Below are positions 34,754-43,646 of a DNA stretch of 64,000 bases, piece after piece. Position numbers and translations under genes: made by a program. Positions within the stretch are counted from its first letter, which is position 1, and each line of letters starts with the position of its first letter. The stretch comes from Mesorhizobium sp. B1-1-8. GTDB lineage: Bacteria > Pseudomonadota > Alphaproteobacteria > Rhizobiales > Rhizobiaceae. Under the pieces are notes generated by a model. It worked only from the letters and a program-made list of their open reading frames with translations, was not told the DNA's origin and searched no databases. The stretch spans positions 682,001 to 746,000 of the forward strand of contig NZ_CP083956.1 of assembly GCF_006442795.2 (NCBI RefSeq), read 5' to 3'.

Positions 34754-35639
34754 GAATGACCGGCTGCAGCAACTCGCGATCTTCGTCCGCACCGTCGAGA
34801 CCGGCAATTTCTCGAAAGTGGCACGGGAGTTCGGCCTGTCGCAGCCTTCCATCTCGCGCACGATCGCGGCGCTCGAAGAGCGGCTCGGCGTCAAACTGCT
34901 CACCCGGACAACGCGCCAGCTGTCGATAACCGATGCCGGCGAAGCGTTACTTTCGCGTGCCCGCGAGGCGCTAGCCGGCATCGAGGAGGCGGAGAACGCC
35001 GCGCGCGGCGCGGACCGGCTGTCCGGCATGCTGCGCGTGGCGTTGTCTACGACCTTTGGAGTCGGGCAGATCGTGCCGTTGCTGCCCGCCTTCCTCGAAC
35101 GGCATCCGCTGCTCAGGATCGACCTGATGATGTCCGATCGCTACGAGAATTTGATCGCCGAAGGCGCCGACATGGCGCTTCGCCTCGGCAACCAGCCGGA
35201 TTCGAGCTTCGTGACACGCAAGCTAGCCACGACCCGGCGCCTGTTCGTCGCCGCGCCTGCCTACCTTGCCGGCCGCGGCACGCCGAAAAGGCTCGCGGAC
35301 CTCGGCCAGCACCACCTCATCGGTGGGCCTGGCGATTGGGGCGACCAGACCTGGACGGCGCAACGCGATGGCGTGACCGAGGTTCAGCCGGTCAATCCGC
35401 GCGTGCAGACCCGTTCGGCCATCGGCGTTGTCGCCAGTGCGAGCGCCTGCCTCGGCATCGGCATCGCCTCGACTTGGATGTGCGCGGGCGAGCTTGCTTC
35501 AGGCACACTCGTCGAGGTCCTGGCCGATTATCGGCTCGAGCCGATAACGGCCTATGTGGTCTTTCCCGCCGGACGGCGCCCTTCGCAAAAGGCGCGCGCC
35601 TTCAGCGACTATCTGGAGCTGGCGCTGGCGAGCGAATGA
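34752..35639 (+). CDS. LysR-family transcriptional regulator
   Basis: 295 residues. N-terminal winged helix (FVRTVETGNFSKVAREFGLSQPSISRTIAALEERLGVKLLTRTTR, residues about 11-55) and a periplasmic-binding-like effector domain (LRVALSTTFGVGQIVPLLPAFLERHP onward). It looks like the group that regulates divergent oxidoreductases. There is no SD in front of ATG 34752; the LTTR box overlaps the start. Likely regulates the divergent SDR gene. Confidence 0.92.
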   Translation: MNDRLQQLAIFVRTVETGNFSKVAREFGLSQPSISRTIAALEERLGVKLLTRTTRQLSITDAGEALLSRAREALAGIEEAENAARGADRLSGMLRVALSTTFGVGQIVPLLPAFLERHPLLRIDLMMSDRYENLIAEGADMALRLGNQPDSSFVTRKLATTRRLFVAAPAYLAGRGTPKRLADLGQHHLIGGPGDWGDQTWTAQRDGVTEVQPVNPRVQTRSAIGVVASASACLGIGIASTWMCAGELASGTLVEVLADYRLEPITAYVVFPAGRRPSQKARAFSDYLELALASE

Positions 35640-35654
35640 GCGCCGCGCCAGCCC

Positions 35655-35760
35655 TAAAGCATATCGCGTGAAAAAGAATTCACGCGACATGCTTTACGTC
35701 TTTGATCTAAGCATGTCTTTGTCCCGAAACAGCTGCACACTTTCGGGAGACATGCTTTAA
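35655..35760. repeat. Palindromic intergenic repeat, AAAGCATGTC family
   Basis: aaagcatatcgcgtgaaaaa...ttcacgcgacatgcttta forms one long hairpin; a second block, aagcatgtctttgtcccgaa...ttcgggagacatgctttaa, forms another. The right edge reaches the stop codon of the dehydratase gene. Noncoding, typical of rhizobial intergenic palindromes. Confidence 0.75.
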
Positions 35761-36734
35761 GCAGCGGCCATGATCCCGGCATAGGTGCCGAGATCGACAT
35801 TGCCGCCGGAGAGCACGACGGCGACGCATTTGCCGGCAATGTCGATCCTGCCCGATGCGAGTGCCGCCAGGCCGACCGAGCCGCCGGGCTCGACCACCAG
35901 CTTGAGATGGGCCATGGCGTCGCGCATCGCCTGTCGGACCGCGTCCTCGGAGACGGCGATGCCGCCGGCGAGGTTCCTGCGGTTGATCTCGAAGGTGATC
36001 ATGCCCGGCTCGGCGACCAGCAGCGCATCGCAGATCGAGGCGTGGCCGGGCTCGTTGGCGACCCGGGCGCCCTTGGCCAGCGAGCGGCTGGTGTCGTCGA
36101 AATGCTCGGGCTCGGCTATCCAGACCGACGTGGCCGGCGAAGCATCCTTAACCGCGATCGATATGCCGCTGCTCAACCCGCCGCCGCCGCACGGGATGAC
36201 GACGGCGTCGAGGCTGACGCCAAGCGCCTTCGCCTGGGCGACCAGTTCAAGGCCGATCGTGCCCTGGCCGGCGATGATGGCCGGATCGTCATAGGGCGGC
36301 ACCAGCACCATGCCGCTTTCGACATAGGGCCGGACCACCACGGTGCGGTCTTCGCGGAAGCGATCATACGGCACCACCTCGGCGCCCAACTTGCGGACAT
36401 TGTCGATCTTGATGGCCGGCGCATCGGCGGGCATGACGATGACGGCCTTGACGCCGAACATCGCGGCCGACGCCGCGACCCCTTGCGCATGGTTGCCGGA
36501 GGAATAGGCGACGACGCCGCGGCTGCGCTCTGCCTCGCTCAGCGACGAGAGCTTGTTGTAAGCGCCGCGGAACTTGAAGGAGCCGGTGCGCTGCAGCGTC
36601 TCGGGCTTGAACAGGATGCGGCCGCCATAGCGTCTGTTGAGCTCTGCCGATTCGATCAGCGGCGTTTCGACGATCAGGCCGGAAAGCCGCGCGGCGGCGG
36701 CGTGGATATCGGCGATGCCGGGCGGGGTTGTCAT
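35757..36734 (-). CDS. Threonine/serine dehydratase (PLP fold type II)
   Basis: 325 residues. PLP lysine in SFKFRGAYNKL, substrate loop SSGNHAQGVA, phosphate-binding PCGGGGLSSG and the closing SGGNVD are all present. There is no C-terminal ACT domain, so it is a catabolic-type threonine dehydratase or a serine racemase-like enzyme, giving 2-oxobutyrate or pyruvate plus ammonia. The stop codon lies in the palindromic repeat. Single gene unit. Confidence 0.92.
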   Translation of the reverse strand: MTTPPGIADIHAAAARLSGLIVETPLIESAELNRRYGGRILFKPETLQRTGSFKFRGAYNKLSSLSEAERSRGVVAYSSGNHAQGVAASAAMFGVKAVIVMPADAPAIKIDNVRKLGAEVVPYDRFREDRTVVVRPYVESGMVLVPPYDDPAIIAGQGTIGLELVAQAKALGVSLDAVVIPCGGGGLSSGISIAVKDASPATSVWIAEPEHFDDTSRSLAKGARVANEPGHASICDALLVAEPGMITFEINRRNLAGGIAVSEDAVRQAMRDAMAHLKLVVEPGGSVGLAALASGRIDIAGKCVAVVLSGGNVDLGTYAGIMAAA

Positions 36735-36878
36735 GGGCGTGGCCTCGCGGGGGATTGGTTACCTATGGTGCACGGAAATTATCCCGGCGCGCCAACGAAA
36801 AAATGTGACGGGTACAAAGTTGGAGAATCCTGCCCGACCCGACAGAGCCGCGCCGAGGATGGCGGTTGGCGATGGCTC

Positions 36879-36984
36879 CTAGAGCGTTTCACCGTTTCAC
36901 AGAAACGGCGAAACACTCTATCTGTTTGTCTTTACGCAATTCCGGACGGAAAACCGTGTCACACTTTTCCTGGAATTGCTCTAG
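36879..36984. repeat. 106-bp MITE-like palindromic element (CTAGAGC...GCTCTAG)
   Basis: Ends ctagagcgtttcac and ...ggaattgctctag are complementary at the tips; inside are gtttcaccgtttcacagaaa...cggcgaaacac and gcaattccggacggaaaacc hairpins. This sequence form is common between rhizobial genes. The 280-bp gap between the dehydratase and the next gene otherwise holds nothing recognisable. Confidence 0.75.
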
Positions 36985-37015
36985 CCTCTGTTTCGGCCGC
37001 TACGCGGACTTCACC

Positions 37016-37333
37016 TCACCCCAGCAACGCCCTTTTGCGCTTGCTGCCGCCCAGCTTGCGCCAGGTATTGAAGCGGTGGGAGGCGGCGGCGAACGAGATC
37101 TTCATCTGCTGGGCGACCGAGTAGCGTGATTTGCCTTCATCGAACATGCGGTAGCAGCACTCGACACCTTCCTCGGTTAGCTTGCCGTCTAAGGTCTTGT
37201 TGTGCGGGTTGGCAGGGTCGAACTTTTCCACCTGCTGCTCGACCAGACCCTTGAGGCGCTGCAGATCGGCCTCGATGCTGGCGATAAGGTCGAGAACGGG
37301 TTTCGCGTCGAATGTGTGCGGAGGTTCCGTCAT
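37016..37333 (-). CDS. Conserved hypothetical protein with C-terminal helix-turn-helix-like region
   Basis: 105 residues from ATG 37333 (MTEPPHTFDAKPVLDLIASIEADLQRLKGLVEQ), with GCAAGGG as SD. The N-terminal half looks like an amphipathic helix or short coiled coil. The C-terminal half (GVECCYRMFDEGKSRYSVAQQMKISFAAASHRFNTWRKLGG) reads like a HTH of Hin/Tn3-resolvase type, ending in a basic tail. Possibly a small DNA-binding protein. It diverges from mbfA and might share the intergenic space, but the Irr box there is closer to mbfA. Confidence 0.65.
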   Translation of the reverse strand: MTEPPHTFDAKPVLDLIASIEADLQRLKGLVEQQVEKFDPANPHNKTLDGKLTEEGVECCYRMFDEGKSRYSVAQQMKISFAAASHRFNTWRKLGGSKRKRALLG

Positions 37334-37467
37334 CCCTTGCTTCCTTTCTCTTTTGCTTAACGTAACGCTATATAGGTGAACATTCGGCAATAATGAAGGG
37401 CGGCAAGTGGATTGATGATTTCGGCGTCCGCCACGGCGAGCGCGATTGACCCCCGGCGCTCGAAATC

Positions 37468-37492
37468 CTAGTTTAGAATAATTCTAAACTAG
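37468..37492. promoter_or_regulatory. Iron control element (Irr box) in front of mbfA
   Basis: Core TTTAGAATAATTCTAAA, extended to 11-12-bp arms CTAGTTTAGAAT / ATTCTAAACTAG, 12 bp before the mbfA start. It matches the ICE motif bound by Irr in rhizobia, known to control mbfA. Overlap with the start region implies repression under low iron. Confidence 0.8.
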
Positions 37493-37504
37493 AGAGATTT
37501 CATC

Positions 37505-38488
37505 ATGCTTTCCCGTGTTTTCGGCTTCGGCCGCCGTTCCTTCGATTCGCTCACGGAGCAGGAAATCCTGGCGCTAGCGATCTCGTCCGAAGAAGATGAC
37601 GGGCGCATCTACCGCGCCTATGCCGATGGGCTGGCACAAGATTTCCCACAATCGGCCAAGGTATTCGAGGCCATGGCCGAGGAAGAGGACGGCCATCGCG
37701 ATTCACTGATCGAGCTTCACCGCAAGCGCTTCGGCGAGCGCATCCCGCTGATTCGCCGCGAGCATGTGCGGGGCTATTACGAGCGCAAGCCTGACTGGCT
37801 GGTGCGGCCGCTCGGCATCGAGCATGTGCGCCGGCAGGTCGAGGAGATGGAGCAGCAGGCCTACCGTTTCTATGTCGAGGCGGCCAAGCGCACCACCGAC
37901 GCCTCGACCAGGAAGCTGCTCAACGACCTGGCGGCCGCCGAGCAGGGCCATGAGAGCGCGGCGCATGAGCTGGAGCAGAAGCACGTCCCCGGCGAGGTCA
38001 GGGCCGAAGAGGCGAGCGCCGAGCAGCGGCAGTTCATCCTTACCTATGTGCAGCCGGGCCTGGCCGGATTGATGGACGGATCGGTGTCGACGCTGGCGCC
38101 GATCTTCGCCGCCGCCTTTGCCACCCACCAGACGTTCCAGACCTTCCTTGTCGGCCTCGCCGCCTCGATCGGCGCCGGCATTTCGATGGGTTTTACCGAA
38201 GTCGCTTCCGACGACGGCAAGCTGTCTGGCCGCGGCTCGCCGGTAAAACGCGGGCTCACCGTCGGCATCATGACGACGTTGGGCGGGCTCGGCCACGCGC
38301 TGCCCTATCTCATCCCGTATTTCTGGACGGCGACAGCCGTGGCCGCGGTGGTGGTGTTCTTCGAGCTGTGGGCGATCGCCTTCATCCAGAACCGCTACAT
38401 GCAGACGCCGTTCTGGCGCGCCGCCTTCCAGGTGGTGCTTGGCGGCGCGCTGGTGTTCGCGGCGGGCGTGCTGATCGGGAATGCGTAG
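37505..38488 (+). CDS. mbfA: MbfA: rubrerythrin-VIT1 fusion iron exporter
   Basis: 327 residues. N-terminal ferritin-like di-iron domain (residues 1-155) with two E...E-x-x-H sets (SSEEDDG, AEEEDGHRDS and EMEQQAYRFY, AAEQGHESAA). C-terminal VIT1/CCC1 membrane domain with five helices (TYVQPGLAGLMDGSVSTLAPIFAAAF, GAGISMGFTEVASDDG). In Bradyrhizobium and Agrobacterium MbfA exports iron and protects against peroxide and acid. ATG 37505 is 12 bp after a near-perfect Irr box. Confidence 0.95.
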   Translation: MLSRVFGFGRRSFDSLTEQEILALAISSEEDDGRIYRAYADGLAQDFPQSAKVFEAMAEEEDGHRDSLIELHRKRFGERIPLIRREHVRGYYERKPDWLVRPLGIEHVRRQVEEMEQQAYRFYVEAAKRTTDASTRKLLNDLAAAEQGHESAAHELEQKHVPGEVRAEEASAEQRQFILTYVQPGLAGLMDGSVSTLAPIFAAAFATHQTFQTFLVGLAASIGAGISMGFTEVASDDGKLSGRGSPVKRGLTVGIMTTLGGLGHALPYLIPYFWTATAVAAVVVFFELWAIAFIQNRYMQTPFWRAAFQVVLGGALVFAAGVLIGNA

Positions 38489-38494
38489 CGCTCT

Positions 38495-38639
38495 TCCTTC
38501 TCCCCCTGTGGGAGAAGGTGGATCGGCGCGTTAGCGCCGAGACGGATGAGGGGTGCGTGCCAGAGTGAGACGTCGGCGTTCCCTGGAACACCCCTCATCC
38601 GTCGCCTTCGGCGACACCTTCTCCCACAAGGGGAGAAGG
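38495..38639. repeat. Inverted-pair palindromic repeat, CCTTCTCCCC family
   Basis: ccttctccccctgtgggaga...gacggatgaggggtg and the reverse copy cacccctcatccg...cccacaaggggagaagg, about 25 bp apart, between the convergent mbfA and ABM genes. Confidence 0.85.
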
Positions 38640-38646
38640 TGGAGCT

Positions 38647-38991
38647 TCACTCATTTACCGCACGGCTATCCGCCGGCGCCTCGGCCCTTTCGGTGAGCCC
38701 GTAGTCGCGCACGACATGGGCGATGCGCAAACGATAGCCGGCAAAGATTCCGCCGCGACCGGCCTTTTGCGCCTGCCGGTGCTCCTCGGTGTTGCGCCAT
38801 GCCGTCACTGCTTCCTCGTCGCGCCAAAAGGACAGCGACAGGATGCGGCTCGGATCGGCCAGGCTCTGGAAGCGCTCGACCGAGATGAAGCCGTCAATGC
38901 CGTCGAGCAGGGGCTTAAGCTCGGCGGCGATGCCGAGATAGGCATCGCGTTTCCCTTCAGCCGGCTCGACCTCGAAAATGACAGCAATCAT
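38647..38991 (-). CDS. Antibiotic biosynthesis monooxygenase (ABM) family protein
   Basis: 114 residues. MIAVIFEVEPAEGKRDAYLGIAAELKPLLDGIDGFISVERF and ILSLSFWRDEEAVTAWRNTEEHRQAQKAGR are the two beta-alpha-beta halves of the ABM ferredoxin-like fold, with the conserved W-R-x-x-x-E-H block. Members range from haem-degrading to quinone monooxygenases; the present one lacks a clear haem ligand pattern and is most like YgiN-type proteins. Start overlaps the stop of the NIPSNAP gene (ATGA), so both are translated from one message. Confidence 0.88.
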   Translation of the reverse strand: MIAVIFEVEPAEGKRDAYLGIAAELKPLLDGIDGFISVERFQSLADPSRILSLSFWRDEEAVTAWRNTEEHRQAQKAGRGGIFAGYRLRIAHVVRDYGLTERAEAPADSRAVNE

Positions 38992-39356
38992 GCCTTTGTC
39001 CCCTCTTCCACCGTCACATTGGTCTGAAAGATCTGCCTCGGGCCATGCGGCCCCGACACCAGCTTCAGGAAGACGCGGTCTTCCTTCAGGATGAACTTTT
39101 CGCGCCGCGCGAATTCGTAGTTTGCCTTGCCGGCGGCATCGGCGGCAAGCCGGGTGCGGTAGGCCTCATAGGCCGCAAGGCTTTCGATGTTGTAGGCGGC
39201 GTAAGCGGTGGTGGCCGAGCCTTCATGCGGCGCGAAATAGCCGATCAGATCGGCGCCGCAGCGCGGAATGGCCTGGCCCCAGGCGCGCGCATATTGCTCG
39301 AACGCCGCCTTGCCGAACGGGTCGATCTCGTAGCGGATGAAACAGGTGATGGTCAT
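38988..39356 (-). CDS. NIPSNAP-family protein
   Basis: 122 residues. MTITCFIRYEIDPFGKAAFEQYARAWGQAIPRCGADLIGYFAPHEGSATTAYAAYNIESLAAYEAYR matches the NIPSNAP dimeric alpha-beta barrel fold, related to ABM. Enzymatic activity is not established for the family. It heads the two-gene unit with the ABM protein and diverges from an ArsR-type regulator, suggesting joint control via the palindrome at 39396. Confidence 0.88.
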   Translation of the reverse strand: MTITCFIRYEIDPFGKAAFEQYARAWGQAIPRCGADLIGYFAPHEGSATTAYAAYNIESLAAYEAYRTRLAADAAGKANYEFARREKFILKEDRVFLKLVSGPHGPRQIFQTNVTVEEGTKA

Positions 39357-39395
39357 GTGTCGGTCTCCTCGTCGGGTTGCGTCCTGCGATGACAG

Positions 39396-39411
39396 TTCGA
39401 CCGTGGTCGAA
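39396..39411. promoter_or_regulatory. 16-bp palindrome in the NIPSNAP/ArsR intergenic region
   Basis: TTCGACC-GT-GGTCGAA, perfect 7-bp arms, 40 bp ahead of NIPSNAP and 126 bp ahead of the ArsR-type gene. Best candidate operator for that regulator. Confidence 0.5.
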
Positions 39412-39536
39412 ACATCGCTTGCGTCAGTGTGCTAGGCATTTCGTGTCAGGAGCGTTTGCCGCTGTCGTCGTCGGCTGCTTGAGCTGAAGCGATAATAGTG
39501 CTTCCCTCACGGGGATGCTTCGATGAGGATCGAACT

Positions 39537-40211
39537 ATGCGTGAAGGACCCGACATCGCCCGCATCGCCAGCCTGGTCGGCGATCCGGCCCGCGCCAACA
39601 TGCTGAACGCCCTGATGGGCGGCACGGCGCTGACGGCGTCCGAGCTGGCGCTGGAGGCCGGCGTGTCGCTGCCGACCGCCTCCTCGCATCTGTCGAAGCT
39701 GATGGAAGGCGGGTTGCTGTCGCTGGCCAGCCAGGGCCGCCACCGCTATTACGGCCTCGCCGGCCCGCAGGTGGCCGGCATGATCGAGGCGATCACCGGT
39801 GTCGCCGAAGCCGTCGGCCCAAAACGGGTGCGGCCCGGGCCGCGCGATGCGGCAATGCGGGTGGCCCGCGTCTGCTACGATCATCTCGCCGGCGAACAGG
39901 CGGTCGCCATGCTCGACCGGCTTTTCGACAAAAAAGTGCTGCTGCGCGACGACAACGAGATACGGCTGGCGCCTTCCGGCGCCTCGCATTTTGCCACGCT
40001 CGGCATCGCGATCGACGCCAAGGCGCGTCGGCCGGTGTGCCGCGCCTGCCTCGATTGGAGCGTGCGGCGCTCGCATCTGGCCGGCACGCTGGGCGCGGCC
40101 ATCCTCGACAAGATTATCGCCGAGAAATGGGCTCGGCGCGAGAAGGACAGCCGCGCCGTGGTGTTTTCGCCCAAGGGCAAGCAGGCGTTTGAGAGGGTGT
40201 TTCTCGCTTGA
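39537..40211 (+). CDS. ArsR-family winged-helix regulator
   Basis: 224 residues. The N-terminal ArsR HTH is RIASLVGDPARANMLNALMGG...ELALEAGVSLPTASSHLSKLMEGGLLSLASQGRHRYYGLAG. The long C-terminal part has a Cys pair (PVCRACLDWSVRRSHLAG) that may bind metal or ligand; it lacks the classical ELCVCDL arsenic site. ATG 39537 is preferred to an in-frame start at 39498. Divergent to NIPSNAP-ABM, which it probably controls. Confidence 0.88.
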   Translation: MREGPDIARIASLVGDPARANMLNALMGGTALTASELALEAGVSLPTASSHLSKLMEGGLLSLASQGRHRYYGLAGPQVAGMIEAITGVAEAVGPKRVRPGPRDAAMRVARVCYDHLAGEQAVAMLDRLFDKKVLLRDDNEIRLAPSGASHFATLGIAIDAKARRPVCRACLDWSVRRSHLAGTLGAAILDKIIAEKWARREKDSRAVVFSPKGKQAFERVFLA

Positions 40212-40214
40212 TGG

Positions 40215-42740
40215 TTAGCCGCGCTTCAGCGGCTTGCCAAGCTTGAAGAAATCCTTCCACGGGTCGGCCTTCTTCAGCTGCTGCAGCGTCGTTTTATCGC
40301 CAATCGGAAAAGCGTTGGGGGGCAGACCCTTTTCGATCTCCGGCCATGTCGCCGGCATCGACACGGTCGCGCCCTTCTTGGCGCGCGAGGAATAAGGCGC
40401 CACCGTGGTCGCGCCGCGGCCGTTGCGCAGATAGTCGACGAAGATTTTTCCGGTGCGCGCCTTCTTCGACAGCGTCGCGGTGTAGCGGTCGGGCGAAGCC
40501 TGCTCCAGCGCGCGGGCGAAATCGTGGGCGAAGTCCTTGACCTCGTCCCAGTCCGCCGACGGTTTCAGCGGCACCAGCACGTGGTAACCCTTGCCGCCGG
40601 ACGTTTTGACCAGGTTCGGCAGCGACAGCTCGTCCAGCCTGGCATGGATGTCGAGCGCCGCCTCGCGCACCTTCTCGACGTCGACGCCCTCATCCGGATC
40701 GAGGTCGAAGATGATCTGGTCGGGCTTTTCGAGCTCGTCGACGGTGCAGCCCCAGATATGGACCTCGACGACGCCGTACTGGACCAGTGCCGCGATGCCG
40801 TCGAAATCCCTGATGAACAGGATCTCCTCGCCGTCGGTCGGGTCTTTCATCCGGGCGATCTTGTCGCTCATGCCGGCCGAGGCATGTTTCTGGAAGAAGC
40901 GCTGGCCGCCGATGCCGTCCGGCGCCCGCACCAGGCTGAGCGGCCGGTTGACGACGAAGCGCTCCATGCGCGGCCAGACCAGCGCGTAATGCTCGAGCAG
41001 ATCCTGCTTGGATATTTTTTCGTCGGGCCAGAGCAGCTTGTCCGGATGGGAAAGCTTAACAGAGGTCTTGAGCGCCCCGCTCGACCTTGCCTTTGGCGGC
41101 GCCTTGCCGTCACCCGACCGCGCCACGCTTTCGGACTTGCCGGTGTCCTGCTTCGGCTTTTCCTGCACGACTTCCTCCGCCGGCTTGTCCTCGCGCAATC
41201 CCTGGAACGAGGCGTGGCGGATTATACGGTCGGATGTCCAGCTGCGAAACTCCACTTCGCCGACAAGTTCGGGCTTGACCCAGGTGAGGCCCTTGCCCTT
41301 CGGCACGGCCGCCGAGAAGGGCGAGGTTTTGGCCTCAAGCGCGTCGAGTTTCTTCTTCAGATCCGCCGCCACCTTGCCGGAAAAACCGGTGCCGACGCGG
41401 CCGGCATAATGCAGCTTGCCGCCCTCGTAATAGCCGACGAGCAGCGAGCGCAGGCCGCGCCCGGTCTTGTCCGACGGCAGATAGCCGCCGATGACGAATT
41501 CCTGGCGCAGCGTGCATTTGGACTTTATCCAGGCGAGGCTGCGGCCGCTGCGATAGGGCGCGTCGGCGCGTTTGGAGACGACGCCTTCAAGACCCATGCG
41601 GCAGACATGCTGCAGCATGACCTTGCCCGGCTCGTGGAAATGGTCACTGAAGCGCAGCGCCGAGTGTTCGGGCTGCTCGCCGAGCAGTTCGGCCAGGGCC
41701 TGCTTGCGTTCGACCAGCGGCTCGCGGCGCAGATCCTCGCCGTCAAGCCGCAGCAGGTCGAAGACATAATAGACGAAGCGGTCGGTGCGGCGGGCCGACA
41801 GATCGGCCTGCAGCAGGGCGAAGGACGACACGCCGTTGTCGGCGAGCACCACGATCTCGCCGTCGATGATGGCGTCGCGGCATTTTAGGCCGGCAAGGGC
41901 GGCGGTGACGGGGCCGTCGAATTTCCCGGTCCAGTCGAGACCGGCGCGCGTCAGCAGCCTGACCTCGCTGCCGGCGATCTGCGCCTGCATGCGGTAGCCG
42001 TCGAATTTCACTTCGTGCAGCCAGTCTTCGCCGGCGGGCGCATCTCTCTCCAATGTGGCCAGCTGCGGCTCGATGAAGTCAAGCCGCCTGGCGTGCCCGG
42101 CCTTTGCCTTGGAGGCGGCCGGCTTGTTGGACTGCCAGACCTTCGGCTTTTCGCCCCTGGCCGCCCTGCCCTCGCCGACTTCCTCGATGGTCAGGCCCGA
42201 CTTCACCGATTTCGGCTCTTCCTTGAGGATGTCCTCGCCGGGGCGGGCGGCGGCGTCGTTGGACTTGATCAGCAGCCAATTGTCGCGCTTCTCGCCGGGG
42301 CGGGGCCTTAGCCGCACCAGATGCCAGCGGCCATTGAGCTTGTGGCCTTCGAGCTCGAAATCGATATGGCCCTTCTTCATCGCCATGGCGGGATCGCCTT
42401 CGGGGATCCATTTGCCTTCGTCCCAGAGAAGGACGGCGCCGCCGCCATACTGGCCTTTCGGAATGGTGCCCTCGAAGGAGGCGTAGTCGATCGGGTGATC
42501 CTCGACATGGACGGCCAGCCGCTTCTCGTGCGGATCGAGGCTCGGGCCGCGCGTCACCGCCCAGCTCCACAGCACGCCGTCATGCTCCAGGCGGAAATCA
42601 TAGTGGAGGCGGGTGGCCGCATGTTTCTGGATGACGAAGATGCCGCCGGCTTCGCCTTTTTTGCCGCGTGCGACCTTACCGGCCGGCTCCGCGGTTTTCT
42701 TGAAGTCGCGCTTGGCATGATACTGCTCAAGGCCGGCCAT
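40215..42740 (-). CDS. ligD: ATP-dependent DNA ligase LigD (PE-LIG-POL, bacterial NHEJ)
   Basis: 841 residues in three domains. N-terminal 3'-phosphoesterase (FVIQKHAATRLHYDFRLEHDG, WSWAVTRGPS), central ATP-dependent ligase with nucleotidyl lysine in LHEVKFDGYRMQ and motifs IIDGEIV, GLEGVVSKR and WIKSKC, C-terminal archaeo-eukaryotic primase-type polymerase (LSHPDKLLWPDEKISKQDLLEHY, IIFDLDPDEG, KTSGGKGYHVLVPL). Repairs double-strand breaks with Ku, mainly in non-growing cells. Lies 12 bp downstream of ku in one operon, under a predicted sigma-EcfG promoter. Domain order PE-LIG-POL is usual for rhizobia. Confidence 0.97.
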   Translation of the reverse strand: MAGLEQYHAKRDFKKTAEPAGKVARGKKGEAGGIFVIQKHAATRLHYDFRLEHDGVLWSWAVTRGPSLDPHEKRLAVHVEDHPIDYASFEGTIPKGQYGGGAVLLWDEGKWIPEGDPAMAMKKGHIDFELEGHKLNGRWHLVRLRPRPGEKRDNWLLIKSNDAAARPGEDILKEEPKSVKSGLTIEEVGEGRAARGEKPKVWQSNKPAASKAKAGHARRLDFIEPQLATLERDAPAGEDWLHEVKFDGYRMQAQIAGSEVRLLTRAGLDWTGKFDGPVTAALAGLKCRDAIIDGEIVVLADNGVSSFALLQADLSARRTDRFVYYVFDLLRLDGEDLRREPLVERKQALAELLGEQPEHSALRFSDHFHEPGKVMLQHVCRMGLEGVVSKRADAPYRSGRSLAWIKSKCTLRQEFVIGGYLPSDKTGRGLRSLLVGYYEGGKLHYAGRVGTGFSGKVAADLKKKLDALEAKTSPFSAAVPKGKGLTWVKPELVGEVEFRSWTSDRIIRHASFQGLREDKPAEEVVQEKPKQDTGKSESVARSGDGKAPPKARSSGALKTSVKLSHPDKLLWPDEKISKQDLLEHYALVWPRMERFVVNRPLSLVRAPDGIGGQRFFQKHASAGMSDKIARMKDPTDGEEILFIRDFDGIAALVQYGVVEVHIWGCTVDELEKPDQIIFDLDPDEGVDVEKVREAALDIHARLDELSLPNLVKTSGGKGYHVLVPLKPSADWDEVKDFAHDFARALEQASPDRYTATLSKKARTGKIFVDYLRNGRGATTVAPYSSRAKKGATVSMPATWPEIEKGLPPNAFPIGDKTTLQQLKKADPWKDFFKLGKPLKRG

Positions 42741-42752
42741 ATTGGCGTGCTC

Positions 42753-43613
42753 CTATGCGGATTTGCGCCTGGGCGCAGCGGCTTTGGCCTTGCTCCGCCC
42801 GGTCGCCGCCTTCGTCTTCGAGGACGCTTTGCCGCCTTCCGAGTTCAGGCTCTTCTTCAGCGCGTCGAACAGGTTGACGACGTTGGACGGCTTGGGCGGC
42901 GCCTTGGCCTTCGGCGCCTTCTTGCCGGCCTTCTTGGCGCGGATCAGCTCGAGCAGCGCCTCCTCGTAGCGGTCATCGAATTTCGAAGGATCGAATTTCG
43001 CGTGCTTCTTGTCGATGATCAGCTCGGCCAGATCGGTCATCTCCCGGTCCGTCTTTACCGACTTGATCTCGCCGAACACCGTGTCCGGCTGGCGCACCGT
43101 GTTGTCGTAGCGAAGCGTGGTCAACACCATGCCCTTGTCCAGCGGCTCGATCACCACCGGGCGTTCGCGCCGGTAGAGGACGATCCGGGCAAGGCCGGCC
43201 ATCTTCTTGCCGGCCATGGCGTCGCGGATGACGGCGAAGGCCTCCTCCGACACCTCGTCGGCCGGCGATACATAATAGGGCGTATCCAGATAGATCTGCT
43301 CGATCGAGGCTTTGTCGACGAAGCCGTCGAGGCTCATCGTGTGCGAGGACTCGACCTGCACCGCCTCGATCTCGTCCTCCTCGATGTGGATGAAATCGCC
43401 GTCGTCGTCCTCGTAGCCCTTGATCTCGTCGCCTTCCTCCAGCGGCTTCCCGGTCTCGGCGTCGATATAGATGCGCTTGACGGTGTTGCCGGTCTTTCGG
43501 TTGAGAATCCGGAACGAAACCTTCTCGGCATGGGTGACGACGTTGGTCAGCTCGATGGCGCAAGTGACCAGCGACAGCTTCAGATAGCCCTTCCAGGCGG
43601 GGCGCGGTGCCAA
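42753..43613 (-). CDS. ku: Ku DNA-end-binding protein (NHEJ)
   Basis: 286 residues, standard for bacterial Ku. APRPAWKGYLKLSLVTCAIELTNVV is the typical start, then EEGDEIKGYEDDDGDFIHIEEDEIEAV and VVIEPLDKGMVLTTLRY, followed by a basic Lys/Ala-rich tail (KTKAATGRSKAKAAAPRRK). It forms homodimer rings on DNA ends and recruits LigD. The start is TTG 43613 with GGGAG upstream; no ATG fits. First gene of the ku-ligD operon. Confidence 0.96.
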   Translation of the reverse strand: MAPRPAWKGYLKLSLVTCAIELTNVVTHAEKVSFRILNRKTGNTVKRIYIDAETGKPLEEGDEIKGYEDDDGDFIHIEEDEIEAVQVESSHTMSLDGFVDKASIEQIYLDTPYYVSPADEVSEEAFAVIRDAMAGKKMAGLARIVLYRRERPVVIEPLDKGMVLTTLRYDNTVRQPDTVFGEIKSVKTDREMTDLAELIIDKKHAKFDPSKFDDRYEEALLELIRAKKAGKKAPKAKAPPKPSNVVNLFDALKKSLNSEGGKASSKTKAATGRSKAKAAAPRRKSA

Positions 43614-43646
43614 GGCGAACTCCCTGCGCTATGCGATTCCAACCGC

